Assembly: GCF_024267675.1 (NCBI RefSeq)
Contig: NZ_JALDYX010000012.1
Coordinates: 1 to 64,000 of the forward strand
Source: Marinobacterium sedimentorum
GTDB lineage: Bacteria; Pseudomonadota; Gammaproteobacteria; Pseudomonadales; Balneatricaceae
Length of the DNA: 64,000 bases
Direction of reading: 5' to 3'
Notes under the pieces: generated by a model
What the model saw: only the letters and a program-made list of their open reading frames with translations
The model's database searches: none
Told to the model about the DNA's origin: nothing
Translations under genes and position numbers: made by a program
In this document: one piece after another, positions 48,382 to 59,036 of the stretch
How positions within the stretch are numbered: position 1 is the first letter of the stretch
How the letters are laid out: every line of letters starts with the position of its first letter

Positions 48382-49281
48382 TCAGCGAACAGAGCCAGGC
48401 GACAGTGCAGGGCGCTGGGCACCAGAGGCCCACTGCACCGCGAGAATACTGCCGAGCACGGCAACAAAGCCCAGCAGGGCGACAGCCGTCATGCTTTGCC
48501 CGAGCAGCGCCCAGCCCAGCACCACGGCCGTCAGCGGACTGAGCAACCCCAGGGACGACACCGCCACCGGTGACAAGCGGGCGATGCCGCGAAACCAGAG
48601 CACATAGGCCAGCAGGGCGCCAAACAGCGACAGATAGACATAGCCCAGCACTGCACTGGTACTCAGCGCTGGCAGGGCCGGGTCAGCAAACCAGGCCACC
48701 GGCAGCAGCATCAGACCACCCACCAGCAGCTGCCAGCCGGTAAAGGCCAGCAGGGGAACATCGGGCCGCCAGCGCCGCGCCAGAAAGGTGCCACCGGCCA
48801 TGCAGGCCGCCCCCACCAGCGCCGCCGCGATACCGACAAGATCCCAGTGCGTACCGGGCGCCAGCAGCAACGCAGCCATGCCCGCCACACTGATCAGGCT
48901 TGCCACCACCGCCAGCCAGGCCGGCTGACGGCTGTCGACAGACCAGGCCAGACCCATAACCAGCAGCGGCTGAATGGCCCCCACAACGGCGGCCAGGCCA
49001 CCGGGCAAACGGTAGGCGGCGACAAACAGCAGCGCCTGAAAAACGCCTATATTGAGCGCGGCCAATATGACCAGGCGTCCCCACTGGGACCGACGCAACA
49101 AGTGCCGCCCAAGCAAAACCAGCACTATGCCGGCCGGTAGCGTGCGCAGCACTGCCGCCGTAAAGGGCCGGTCCGGCGGCAGCAATTCGGTGGTAACTAT
49201 ATAGGTAGAGCCCCAGATGGCGGGCGCCAGGGCGGTGATCAGTACATCGATCCAGACGGTATGTTGTGTGCGGCTGCTCAT
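48382..49281 (-). CDS. DMT-superfamily (EamA) exporter
   Basis: The 299-residue protein has about ten membrane helices in two EamA repeats (APAIWGSTYIVTTELLPPDRPFTAAVLRTLPAG...; second half from ~150). It is divergent from a MarR-family regulator, and a palindrome (49287-49304) begins 6 bp upstream of its start codon, so repression by the MarR protein is likely. Drug or metabolite efflux is inferred. Confidence 0.88.
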   Translation of the reverse strand: MSSRTQHTVWIDVLITALAPAIWGSTYIVTTELLPPDRPFTAAVLRTLPAGIVLVLLGRHLLRRSQWGRLVILAALNIGVFQALLFVAAYRLPGGLAAVVGAIQPLLVMGLAWSVDSRQPAWLAVVASLISVAGMAALLLAPGTHWDLVGIAAALVGAACMAGGTFLARRWRPDVPLLAFTGWQLLVGGLMLLPVAWFADPALPALSTSAVLGYVYLSLFGALLAYVLWFRGIARLSPVAVSSLGLLSPLTAVVLGWALLGQSMTAVALLGFVAVLGSILAVQWASGAQRPALSPGSVR

Positions 49282-49286
49282 GATAT

Positions 49287-49304
49287 TATCTTCAATTCAA
49301 GATA
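49287..49304. promoter_or_regulatory. MarR operator candidate A
   Basis: TATCTTCAATTCAAGATA has perfect 6-bp arms TATCTT/AAGATA and lies directly before the exporter start codon. It shares the ATCTTNNNNNNAAGA pattern with the palindrome at 49329-49342. Confidence 0.65.
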
Positions 49305-49328
49305 AAAAGCGAGTCTCGCACAGACTTA

Positions 49329-49342
49329 TCTTGATATCAAGA
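49329..49342. promoter_or_regulatory. MarR operator candidate B
   Basis: TCTTGATATCAAGA is a perfect 14-bp palindrome, 54 bp before the MarR gene start. Together with candidate A it suggests a regulator that represses both the exporter and itself. Confidence 0.68.
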
Positions 49343-49395
49343 CAACTTCCGTGACGGAAGTAGCACTATGGAAATGGCACTTGGGGAAGCGCAGC

Positions 49396-49908
49396 ATGAA
49401 TACAGAACGACAGCCCGATGCAGTGGATGCCATCCTGGCCCAATGGCGGCGTGAGCGCCCGGATCTGGACGCAAGCCCCATGGGCACCATCGGCCGGCTC
49501 ACGCGCTGTTCGGCCCTGATGCAGCGCCGTCTGGACGAAGCCTTCTCGGCCTTTGGCCTCAGCATCTGGGAGTTCGACATGCTGGCGACCCTGCGTCGCA
49601 CAGGCGCGCCCTACTGCCTGGCCCCCACAGCACTGTTCTCCACCCTGATGGTTACCTCCGGCACCATGACCCACCGCATGCAGCGCCTGGAGGCCAGTGG
49701 CTGGGTGGAACGGCTGGTCAATCCCGAGGATGCCCGCAGCAAGCTGGTCAAGCTCACCCCGGCCGGGCTGGAACTGATCGACCGTGCTGTAGAGGCCCAT
49801 GTACAGAATGAACACCGGATACTGGCGCCGCTAAACCCCACCGATCTGACGGCCCTGGAAATGAGCCTGGCGCGCCTGCTGGCGGTGCTGGAGCCGGGCG
49901 GAGAGTGA
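49396..49908 (+). CDS. MarR-family transcriptional regulator
   Basis: The 170-residue regulator has a winged-helix DNA-binding core: SIWEFDMLATLRRTGAPYCLAPTALFSTLMVTSGTMTHRMQRLEASGWVERLVNPEDARSKLVKLTPAG. The DxRS/K wing motif is intact. ATG 49396 follows GGGGAAG and gives the usual family length. It is divergent from the EamA exporter, with two matching palindromes between them. Confidence 0.9.
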   Translation: MNTERQPDAVDAILAQWRRERPDLDASPMGTIGRLTRCSALMQRRLDEAFSAFGLSIWEFDMLATLRRTGAPYCLAPTALFSTLMVTSGTMTHRMQRLEASGWVERLVNPEDARSKLVKLTPAGLELIDRAVEAHVQNEHRILAPLNPTDLTALEMSLARLLAVLEPGGE

Positions 49909-50005
49909 TGGCGGCTTGCTGCGTCCCGCTAGGTGCTGTTGCTACGCAGTGAATAAGTTTTGGCCCGAGCGCTTCGCGCCGGGTCTTCTAGCGTGTGAAC
50001 ACCGC

Positions 50006-50236
50006 TGTGCATAAGCTGGGGATGCTTCGATATCGCCCGCTCGTTTGCGTTACCGGCAGCCCTTTTCAACGACGCAGGCTGCTCGATTGAGCAGTTTTCA
50101 CAAAGCCAGTAATTGCGGGGCCTGTACGCAACTTCAAGGTACTTGCTACAAGCTTGTTCACAGGTCTGCCAACAGATACTGTGCATAGTTTAATGGTTGT
50201 GCATAACAAAAGTTATACAGAGGGCTGTTACCCACA
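50006..50236. other. Cluster of DnaA-box-like 9-mers
   Basis: Two exact TTATNCACA boxes occur on the minus strand at 50006-50014 and 50198-50206 (TGTGCATAA). One-mismatch boxes are TTGTTCACA (50154-50162), TGTGCATAG (50180-50188), TTATACAGA (50213-50221) and TTACCCACA (50228-50236). Five of the six lie within 83 bp in moderately AT-rich DNA. Such density is typical of an origin or a DnaA-titration locus. The region otherwise has no supported gene from 49909 to about 50245. Confidence 0.55.
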
Positions 50237-50244
50237 CGGCAGCC

Positions 50245-50714
50245 ACCTGTCGGTTCGTCGCAACCGCAGGAGCCGCGCCGCGCGGCGAAGGCTTTCTGAC
50301 GGGATGGCACAGGCGCCGAAAGCCCAGCCGGCAACCGGTGACCTCAGTTCGTTCAACGGCGCAAGGCCGTACCTGTCTGGCTTAACCAGTCGAGAACACC
50401 AGAGTGTCGGCGCTGAGCAGATTCCCTGCCGAGGCGTATTTCTTGAAGTCACGCCCGGCCGGCGCTTTGTCTTCACCGACGCCTTTGACAGCCACTGGAA
50501 TCCGCAGCATGCCTTTATGGTGGGCACATTCCAGATCGAGGCCGAAGGTGAGGGCACCCGCTACAGGGCCAGCGCCCGGCACTGGAGCCAGGAGGACCTG
50601 GAAAAGCACGAGGCGATGGGCTTTACCGAAGGCTGGACGGCGGTCGCCGCCCAACTGGCCGCACTGACGGAATCCATGACGGGAAAGCAAGCCGAGGAGG
50701 AGGTGGGACCATGA
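50245..50714 (+). pseudogene. SRPBCC (AHSA1-type) protein gene with disrupted 5' part
   Basis: The 3' half (from ~50427) reads CRGVFLEVTPGRRFVFTDAFDSHW, then ARHWSQEDLEKHEAMGFTEGWTAVAAQLAAL, a clear SRPBCC/AHSA1 C-terminus. The expected N-terminal half is not in this frame; a poor match (RFVATAGAAPRGEGFLTGWH) appears in another frame from 50251. The gene therefore seems frameshifted or decayed. A short intact product from ATG 50304 cannot be excluded. The stop overlaps the start of the YCII-domain gene, a common partner of such genes. Confidence 0.55.
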
Positions 50715-51091
50715 AATACCTGTGCCTGGTGTATTACAACGAACAGATCATGAAAAGCATGACCCAGGCGGAGTGGGACAGCCTGAACCTTGAATGCATC
50801 GCCTGTGTCGAGGATCTGACCGCAAGCGGCCACTTCCTCGACGGCGCGCCGCTGCAGACCACCGACAGTGCCACCACCCTGCGCGTACGCGACGGCAGGG
50901 CCGTCACCACCGATGGCCCCTTCGCCGAAACCAAGGAGCAGCTGGCCGGCTTTTACATGCTGGACGCCAGAGACCTGAACGAAGCGATCCGGCTGGCGGA
51001 AAAAATCCCCCCGGCCCGCTACGGCAGCGTCGAGATCCGCCCGGTCCGCGAGCTGCTGCAGGCCAATAACATCTTCAGTTCGACAGGTTAG
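50711..51091 (+). CDS. YCII-related (DGPF domain) protein
   Basis: The 126-residue protein has a ferredoxin-like alpha-beta fold with the DGPFAETKEQLAGFYMLDA block typical of DGPF/YCII proteins, and the MKYLCLVYYNE start. The biochemical function is unclear; relatives are often next to SRPBCC and ECF sigma genes. ATG 50711 overlaps the upstream SRPBCC stop (ATGA). Confidence 0.88.
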   Translation: MKYLCLVYYNEQIMKSMTQAEWDSLNLECIACVEDLTASGHFLDGAPLQTTDSATTLRVRDGRAVTTDGPFAETKEQLAGFYMLDARDLNEAIRLAEKIPPARYGSVEIRPVRELLQANNIFSSTG

Positions 51092-51129
51092 GCGGGCTCT
51101 AATTTTTTGGCGAACCCCCGTCGACTATG

Positions 51130-51138
51130 CTGTAATAC
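51130..51138. promoter_or_regulatory. Possible autoregulatory palindrome before the antitoxin gene
   Basis: TGTAATACA is a short palindrome (TGTA-A-TACA) upstream of the antitoxin start, in the place expected for RHH antitoxin binding. The evidence is weak. Confidence 0.3.
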
Positions 51139-51168
51139 ATTGTAGTCATCCAGTTCGAAGGTACCGCC

Positions 51169-51441
51169 ATGAGTGTCACAACAGTTCGTCTCCAGGCAGA
51201 CGTTGAGCAGCATCTGGAAGCCATCGCCAGCAGGCTCCATCGGAGCAAGGGTTGGGTGATCAACCAGGCATTGTCGGAATACATCGAAAAACAGCAGCTT
51301 GAGCAAGAGCGCTGGAAGCAAACGCTGGAGGCAATGGAGTCTGCTGCACAAGGCAAGGTAGTTGATGCCAGCGAGGTTCATGACTGGCTTAAAAGTTGGG
51401 GAACGGAAAACGAACAGGATGCGCCTGGGTCAGCCAAGTGA
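51169..51441 (+). CDS. CopG/RHH-type antitoxin
   Basis: The 90-residue protein begins with a ribbon-helix-helix motif (TTVRLQADVEQHLEAIASRLHRSKGWVINQALSEYIEKQ), followed by a charged helix that should wrap the toxin. It is the antitoxin of a type II module. The stop overlaps the toxin's GTG start (GTGA), giving translational coupling and antitoxin-first order. Confidence 0.9.
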   Translation: MSVTTVRLQADVEQHLEAIASRLHRSKGWVINQALSEYIEKQQLEQERWKQTLEAMESAAQGKVVDASEVHDWLKSWGTENEQDAPGSAK

Positions 51442-51719
51442 AATTGGTTTACACGGATGCAGCCATTGAAGATTTGAAACGCCTAAGGGCGTTCATTGCG
51501 GTCCACAATCCTTCTGCGGCAGCCAGAATTGCCGCAGAACTGGTAAGTAAAATCGAGCTGCTACCTGAATTCCCAAAAATAGGCACGCCGGTTGAAATGG
51601 CTCCGGTTCCCGATTCCGTCCGCGATATGGTTTACGGAAAATACGTCGTTCGATATTCGGTTCATACCAGTGCCATTATTATTCTCCGGGTATGGCATGG
51701 CCTGGAAGGTGAGCGATAG
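51438..51719 (+). CDS. RelE/ParE-superfamily toxin
   Basis: The 93-residue protein starts at GTG 51438 (MKLVYTDAAIEDLKRLRAFIAVHNPSAAARIAAEL) and ends with YVVRYSVHTSAIIILRVWHGLEGER, the ParE/RelE-type fold. The RVWHGLE end is typical of ParE-like gyrase toxins, but mRNA cleavage cannot be excluded. The 107-residue upstream frame overlaps the antitoxin and is less likely. Confidence 0.88.
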   Translation: MKLVYTDAAIEDLKRLRAFIAVHNPSAAARIAAELVSKIELLPEFPKIGTPVEMAPVPDSVRDMVYGKYVVRYSVHTSAIIILRVWHGLEGER

Positions 51720-51721
51720 CC

Positions 51722-51752
51722 CGTAGGTTGGGATGAGGAACGAATCCCAACA
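51722..51752 (+). repeat. REP-like repeat, left copy flanking the RAYT gene
   Basis: This 31-bp repeat carries an internal hairpin GTTGGGAT/ATCCCAAC. An exact inverted copy lies at 52353-52383 on the other side of the transposase gene. Confidence 0.9.
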
Positions 51753-51796
51753 TTAAATAGATCGGTAAAATTACAGTCACATCATAGGGAAATGAT

Positions 51797-52327
51797 ATGT
51801 ACTATCGACGCTCTCGCCATATAGGTGGTACGTTCTTCTTTACAGTTAATCTTGCAGATCGCCGGCAGAGCCTGCTGACCGAGAACATTGAACAGCTGCG
51901 CGCTGCCTTTCGCCGTGTGAAACGGCAACATCCCTATCATATTGATGCCATTGTTGTGTTGCCGGATCATATTCATGCAGTTTGGGCTTTGCCGGAAGGC
52001 GATACCGGTTATCCAATGCGCTGGCGGTTGATCAAAACATATTTTTTCCGTGGATTACCAAAGAATGAACGAATTTCCGCGAGCCGTAACAGGCAGAGGG
52101 AACGCGGTATTTGGCAGCGCCGGAATTGGGAACATTTAATCCAGGATGAAATAGATTATCAGAATCATCTCGATTACATTCATTTCAATCCGGTGAAGCA
52201 TGGATATGTTGATAGCTGTAATGAATGGTTGTACTCAAGCTTCCACCGATATGTACGCATAGGTGCGCTGTCGCCTGACTGGGGGCGTGACTTTACAGCC
52301 GACTCGGGCACCAGTTTTGGTGAATAA
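51797..52327 (+). CDS. REP-associated tyrosine transposase (RAYT, Y1_Tnp/IS200-like)
   Basis: The 176-residue protein has the HUH nuclease motif in VVLPDHIHAVWALP and a candidate catalytic Tyr in DYQNHLDYIHFNPVKHGYV. Such single-copy transposases process and disseminate REP sequences. It is flanked by exact inverted REP-like copies, so the gene and repeats form one unit. Upstream REP ends 44 bp before the start. GC content is lower than in neighbouring genes, suggesting recent acquisition. Confidence 0.92.
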   Translation: MYYRRSRHIGGTFFFTVNLADRRQSLLTENIEQLRAAFRRVKRQHPYHIDAIVVLPDHIHAVWALPEGDTGYPMRWRLIKTYFFRGLPKNERISASRNRQRERGIWQRRNWEHLIQDEIDYQNHLDYIHFNPVKHGYVDSCNEWLYSSFHRYVRIGALSPDWGRDFTADSGTSFGE

Positions 52328-52352
52328 TGAGGACGCCAGTTATAGTCGGACG

Positions 52353-52383
52353 TGTTGGGATTCGTTCCTCATCCCAACCTACG
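52353..52383 (-). repeat. REP-like repeat, right copy (inverted)
   Basis: This is the exact reverse complement, over 31 bp, of the repeat at 51722-51752, located 25 bp after the RAYT stop codon. Confidence 0.9.
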
Positions 52384-52483
52384 ACCTACATGGGCTGCTA
52401 ATTCAGTTCATCTATACGTAGTGGTGCACCTTTAAACGACCAACCTTGCACACGGGTCGCCGTACTCGACGCAATCGAGATGC

Positions 52484-52534
52484 AAAAAAAAATGCTCTTG
52501 CGTCACACCGAAGTGGGACGCAAGAGCATTTTTA
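52484..52534. terminator. Bidirectional terminator downstream of gyrB
   Basis: Arms AATGCTCTTGCGTC (52491-52504) and GACGCAAGAGCATT (52517-52530) form a 14-bp stem. A run of A on the left side is a T-run for the leftward gyrB transcript, and a T-run on the right serves rightward transcription. Confidence 0.9.
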
Positions 52535-52539
52535 CAAGT

Positions 52540-52568
52540 CGCTGGATCACACCTGGTGTGATCCAGCG
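52540..52568. terminator. Second hairpin between gyrB stop and the terminator
   Basis: CGCTGGATCACACC and GGTGTGATCCAGCG form a perfect 14-bp stem around a single central base, 7 bp after the gyrB stop. There is no T-run; it may protect the mRNA 3' end or be a protein-binding palindrome. Confidence 0.65.
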
Positions 52569-52575
52569 GCTGGCA

Positions 52576-54999
<2,424 letters not shown>

Positions 55000-55118
55000 T
55001 TATCTCCTGTTAACCTGGCAATCAGGCAGACCGTCCCGACCTGCCTAACGTCACCCACAAAAGCGGGTGGAATATTGCGCGCTCCCCGGTGAAGGGTTCG
55101 CAGGGCCCAAGGCCCGTG

Positions 55119-55171
55119 GTGATGCCTTATGGGCATCACAGTCCCGGCCCGGCGCCAGAAAAGGTGCCGGG
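55119..55171. other. Two tandem hairpins between recF and gyrB
   Basis: GTGATGCC/GGCATCAC (55119-55139) and CCCGGCGCC/GGTGCCGGG (55148-55171) form strong stems in the 183-bp gap. No T-run follows on the leftward strand, so they may tune gyrB expression or mark a partial terminator ahead of a gyrB promoter. Confidence 0.45.
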
Positions 55172-55179
55172 CGGGGCGC

Positions 55180-56271
55180 TTAATCAATATGTGTCAGCGT
55201 CCCTGCCTCAACCCGAAAACGGCTGACATCCGTCTGGGGCAACCAGAAGCCGCCAAGGGCTCCGGGATCAACGCAGGTGATAAAACACTGATTGGAGGTT
55301 TCCTCCAGGAACTGGCAAAACAAACGGCAATGCTGTTCGTCCAGCTCCGACGGCAAATCGTCGATCAGATAAATACAGGGGCGGTTATTCAAGCGATAGA
55401 ACAGGGCACCCTGGGCCAGCTTCAGCGCGCTGACCACCAGTTTTTTCTGGCCGCGAGACAGTCGCTCAGCGGCACTTTGTCCATCCGTACGGACCCGCAG
55501 ATCGGCCCGCTGCGGGCCGCTGCCGGTAAAGCCCTGCTTCAGATCCCGCGCCAGGCCTTCTTCCAGCAATTGATCGAGCGGGGTTTTGCGATCCCAGCCC
55601 TGGCTGAATTTGAGCTCTACCGGTACCCCCCCCAGCAAACGACTGAGAGTGGTTTCAAAATCGGGTTTTAGCAGTTCGATATAGCGCGCGCGCAGCGCCG
55701 TCATCCGCTCGGCATAGGTGACAAATTCCCTGTCCCACACACGCCGCAGCCGAGGGTCGATTTTACCACATTTAAGCAGTGAGTTTCGCTGTTTCAATAT
55801 GCGCCTGAAGCCGCGCCACAGCTGGATAAAGCTCGGGTCGGCATGAAACACGCCCCAGTCGATATACTGGCGCCGCACACCGGGGCTGCCCTCGAGTAAT
55901 TGAAAGGTGTCGGAGTCGATGACCTGCAGCGGCAACAGCTGGGCGAGCTCCGACAGCCCCAGCGTCTGGCCGGCATGGCGAATACGCACGTCACCGTCGG
56001 GTCGCCGCTCCACGCCAAGCGGATGCTGTTCACCCTTGCCGACAGGATCAATCTGGGCGAATACCAGGCAGTTGTCGGCGCCGCTTTGCAGCAGATGACG
56101 GAACTGGCTGGTACGAAAGGAGCGGGTCATACCCAGAAAGTGCAGGGCTTCCAGCAGGCTGGTTTTGCCACTGCCATTGTCGCCGCTGATAATATTGATC
56201 CGCGGCGACGGCGTGATTCGCACATCCGACAGGTTGCGAACGTGCTGAACATGAAGACTTTTTATCGGCAT
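55180..56271 (-). CDS. recF: Recombination/repair protein RecF
   Basis: The 363-residue SMC-like ATPase binds gapped DNA and helps RecOR load RecA. Walker A is GDNGSGKTSLLEALHFLG near the N-terminus; the signature LSRGQKKL and Walker B IYLIDDLPSELDE are near the C-terminus. It lies 46 bp after dnaN in the conserved dnaA-dnaN-recF-gyrB string. Confidence 0.97.
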   Translation of the reverse strand: MPIKSLHVQHVRNLSDVRITPSPRINIISGDNGSGKTSLLEALHFLGMTRSFRTSQFRHLLQSGADNCLVFAQIDPVGKGEQHPLGVERRPDGDVRIRHAGQTLGLSELAQLLPLQVIDSDTFQLLEGSPGVRRQYIDWGVFHADPSFIQLWRGFRRILKQRNSLLKCGKIDPRLRRVWDREFVTYAERMTALRARYIELLKPDFETTLSRLLGGVPVELKFSQGWDRKTPLDQLLEEGLARDLKQGFTGSGPQRADLRVRTDGQSAAERLSRGQKKLVVSALKLAQGALFYRLNNRPCIYLIDDLPSELDEQHCRLFCQFLEETSNQCFITCVDPGALGGFWLPQTDVSRFRVEAGTLTHID

Positions 56272-56317
56272 AGAGGAACGGCCAGGCCTATCAACCCGGC
56301 CCTGCGGTGAAGACTGA

Positions 56318-57421
56318 TCACATGCGCATCGGCATCACGACATAGAGGCTGTCCGCTTCGTCGACACCCTCAATCAGCGCACTGCTGTTGGCATCGGACA
56401 GGGTAAAGCGCACCGTTTCCGAATTCAGGATCGACAGGCTGTCGAGCAGATAGTTGACGTTGAAGCCGATCTCCAGCGACTCGCCATCGTAGTCCACCGC
56501 CACGGTTTCTTCGGCTTCTTCCTGCTCCGGGTTATTGGCCATGACCTGGAGGAAACCGCTGGTCAGCAACAGACGCACACCGCGGTACTTCTCGTTGGAG
56601 AGAATGGCGATACGGCTCAGTACCTGGCGCAGCACCTGGCGGTCACCGAGCATGTACTTGTTGCCATTGCGCGGAATAACGCGCTGATAATCCGGAAATT
56701 TGCCGTCAACCAGTTTGGAGGTGAAGATAAAGTCACCCACCTGGGCGCGGATGTGGTTGGCGCCGATCAGCAGGCGTACACCGTCTTCACCGTTTTGCAG
56801 CAAACGCGCCAGCTCAAGGATACCCTTGCGCGGCACAATGATCTGATGGCTGCTGTCGGTATCAGCGACGACATCGGCAACACAGGTCGCCAGACGGTGG
56901 CCATCGGTGGAGACGGCTCGCAGCTGGCCGTTGGCGACTTCCAGCAACATGCCGTTGAGGTAGTAGCGTACATCCTGCTGCGCCATGGAGAAGCCGGTCT
57001 GATCGATCAGGTGGCGCAGATGCCCCTGGGTCAGGTTCAGATCCAGCGCCTGGGGGCTGTCTTCCACATTGGGAAACTCGGCCGCCGGCAGCGTCGACAG
57101 GCTGAAGCGGCTGCGCCCCGCCTTGATCACCATCTTCTGGCCGCTGAGGGCCAGCTCGATGCGAGCGTCGTCCGGCAGCGACTTGCAGATATCCATCAGC
57201 TTGCGCGCAGGCACCGTAACGGAGCCCGCATCGGCGGGTTCATCCAGGGTCACACGGCCCACGAGCTCGACTTCAAGGTCGGTCCCGGTCATGGACAGCT
57301 GGTCACCCTCGGCAACCAGCAGAATGTTGGACAGCACCGGCAAGGTCTGACGACGCTCAACGACACCGGCGACCAGCTGCAGGGGTTTAATTAACGCTTC
57401 GCGCGATATGACGAATCTCAT
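56318..57421 (-). CDS. dnaN: DNA polymerase III sliding clamp (beta subunit)
   Basis: The 367-residue protein forms the dimeric ring that tethers Pol III. It starts MRFVISREALIKPLQLVAGVVERRQTLPVLSN and ends LYVVMPMRM, both typical. Three repeated clamp domains (~1-120, 121-245, 246-367) are apparent. Follows dnaA by 28 bp on the same strand. Confidence 0.98.
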   Translation of the reverse strand: MRFVISREALIKPLQLVAGVVERRQTLPVLSNILLVAEGDQLSMTGTDLEVELVGRVTLDEPADAGSVTVPARKLMDICKSLPDDARIELALSGQKMVIKAGRSRFSLSTLPAAEFPNVEDSPQALDLNLTQGHLRHLIDQTGFSMAQQDVRYYLNGMLLEVANGQLRAVSTDGHRLATCVADVVADTDSSHQIIVPRKGILELARLLQNGEDGVRLLIGANHIRAQVGDFIFTSKLVDGKFPDYQRVIPRNGNKYMLGDRQVLRQVLSRIAILSNEKYRGVRLLLTSGFLQVMANNPEQEEAEETVAVDYDGESLEIGFNVNYLLDSLSILNSETVRFTLSDANSSALIEGVDEADSLYVVMPMRM

Positions 57422-57449
57422 GGCGATCTACCTTGTTCCGATCCGATAA

Positions 57450-59036
57450 CTACGCCGTGAGATGACGCAGCAGGTTCTGATAATCTTCTCTGATGTCCGT
57501 ATCAATCTCCCGCAGCTCCTTGATCTTGCGACAGGCATGCAACACGGTAGTATGATCACGACCCCCAAACGCATTGCCGATTTCGGGCAGACTGTGGTTA
57601 GTCAGCTCTTTCGACAAACTCATCGCGACCTGCCGGGGCCGGGCAATAGACCGGCTGCGGCGCTTGGAAAGCAGATCGGACATTTTAATCTTGTAGTAAT
57701 CGGCTACAACCCGCTGAATATTATCAATACTAACTTGTTTGTCCTGCAATGCCAGCAGGTCTTTCAGCGACTCCTTAATGAAGGGCGTACTGATAACGCT
57801 GCCGGTAAAATGCGCGTTGGCAATAACACGCTTGAGCGCACCTTCGAGTTCACGCACGTTGGAGCGAATTTTCTGCGCCAGAAAGAAGGCGGCATCATCG
57901 GGCAGGATAATCTTGGCTTCTTCAGCCTTCTTCATCACGATGGCGACACGGGTTTCCAGTTCAGGCGGCTCGATGGCCACCGTCAGCCCCCAGCCAAAGC
58001 GTGACTTCAGCCGCTCTTCAACGCCGCTGATTTCCTTGGGATAGCGGTCACTGGTCAGAATCATCTGCTGACCGCCCTCAAGCAGGGCATTAAAGGTATG
58101 GAAAAACTCTTCCTGGGAGCGCTCCTTGCCGGCAAAGAACTGGATATCATCGATCAGCAGTGCATCCACCGAGCGGTAATAGCGCTTGAAGTCATTGATC
58201 GCGTTCAACTGCAGCGCCTTCACCATATCGGCGACAAAACGCTCGGAGTGCAGATAAACGATACGGGCGTTGGGGTTGCGCTTGAGCATTTCTGTGCCCA
58301 CGGCGTGCATCAAATGCGTTTTACCCAGGCCCACACCGCCATAGATAAAGAGGGGGTTGTAGGAGCCGCCGGGATTGTCCGCCACCTGCTGCGCGGCCGC
58401 CAGCGCCAGCTGGTTCGACTTGCCGCCCACGAAGGACTGGAAGGTAAAGGAGGGGTTGAGGTTAGACTGGTGCCGCACACCGCCCTCGACCTCCACAACC
58501 TTGTTGCGATCATGCCGCGGGCTCATGGTTGTCGCGAACACAGGTTCTGCCGGCGCCATGTCCAGCTCCAGCTGTGGTTCAGGCACTCCGGGCAGGGCCT
58601 CTGGCTCATACTCCTGTTCCTGGGGCGCAGCGGTGTAACGCTGCTGCGCTGGTGCTTCAGGCTGCGCGGCCGGTGCGCTGTTATAGGCAGGTTCCGCATA
58701 AGCCGGAGCCGGGTCCCGCGGCGGTGCCGCCGGGCGGGTACGCAGTGGCGCCATGGCCGCACGGACGGGGGAACGCAGTGCGCCGCCGCCATGCTGCGCG
58801 ACTTCGAGCCGTACATCGGCGCTGATGTCGCCGGTGACATCACAGACCACCTGGCGAATACGGTTGAGGAAACGGTCGTTTACCCAGTCACGCACAAAAC
58901 GGTTCGGCGCCATCAGAACAAGCAGACTGTCACGACCGGGCTCCGCCTTTAGCGGGCGAATCCAGGTGTTGTACTGCTGAGCCGGGAACTCCTCCTGCAG
59001 ACTCCTCAAGCACTGTTCCCAAAGCTCGGTGGACAT
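57450..59036 (-). CDS. dnaA: Chromosomal replication initiator DnaA
   Basis: The 528-residue initiator has domain I ([29 protein letters not shown]), a long Pro/Ala/Gln-rich linker (~90-185), an AAA+ domain with [13 protein letters not shown] and [21 protein letters not shown], and a DNA-binding domain with [25 protein letters not shown]. It binds 9-mer boxes and opens oriC. ATG 59036 follows AGGAGA; the 13-residue upstream extension lacks similarity. The linker is longer than in E. coli. Confidence 0.98.
   Translation of the reverse strand: MSTELWEQCLRSLQEEFPAQQYNTWIRPLKAEPGRDSLLVLMAPNRFVRDWVNDRFLNRIRQVVCDVTGDISADVRLEVAQHGGGALRSPVRAAMAPLRTRPAAPPRDPAPAYAEPAYNSAPAAQPEAPAQQRYTAAPQEQEYEPEALPGVPEPQLELDMAPAEPVFATTMSPRHDRNKVVEVEGGVRHQSNLNPSFTFQSFVGGKSNQLALAAAQQVADNPGGSYNPLFIYGGVGLGKTHLMHAVGTEMLKRNPNARIVYLHSERFVADMVKALQLNAINDFKRYYRSVDALLIDDIQFFAGKERSQEEFFHTFNALLEGGQQMILTSDRYPKEISGVEERLKSRFGWGLTVAIEPPELETRVAIVMKKAEEAKIILPDDAAFFLAQKIRSNVRELEGALKRVIANAHFTGSVISTPFIKESLKDLLALQDKQVSIDNIQRVVADYYKIKMSDLLSKRRSRSIARPRQVAMSLSKELTNHSLPEIGNAFGGRDHTTVLHACRKIKELREIDTDIREDYQNLLRHLTA

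Noticed and set aside
51130..51150. Strong operator for the toxin-antitoxin module
   Set aside because: Only a 9-bp palindrome is visible; listed as a low-confidence site but not promoted to a finding.
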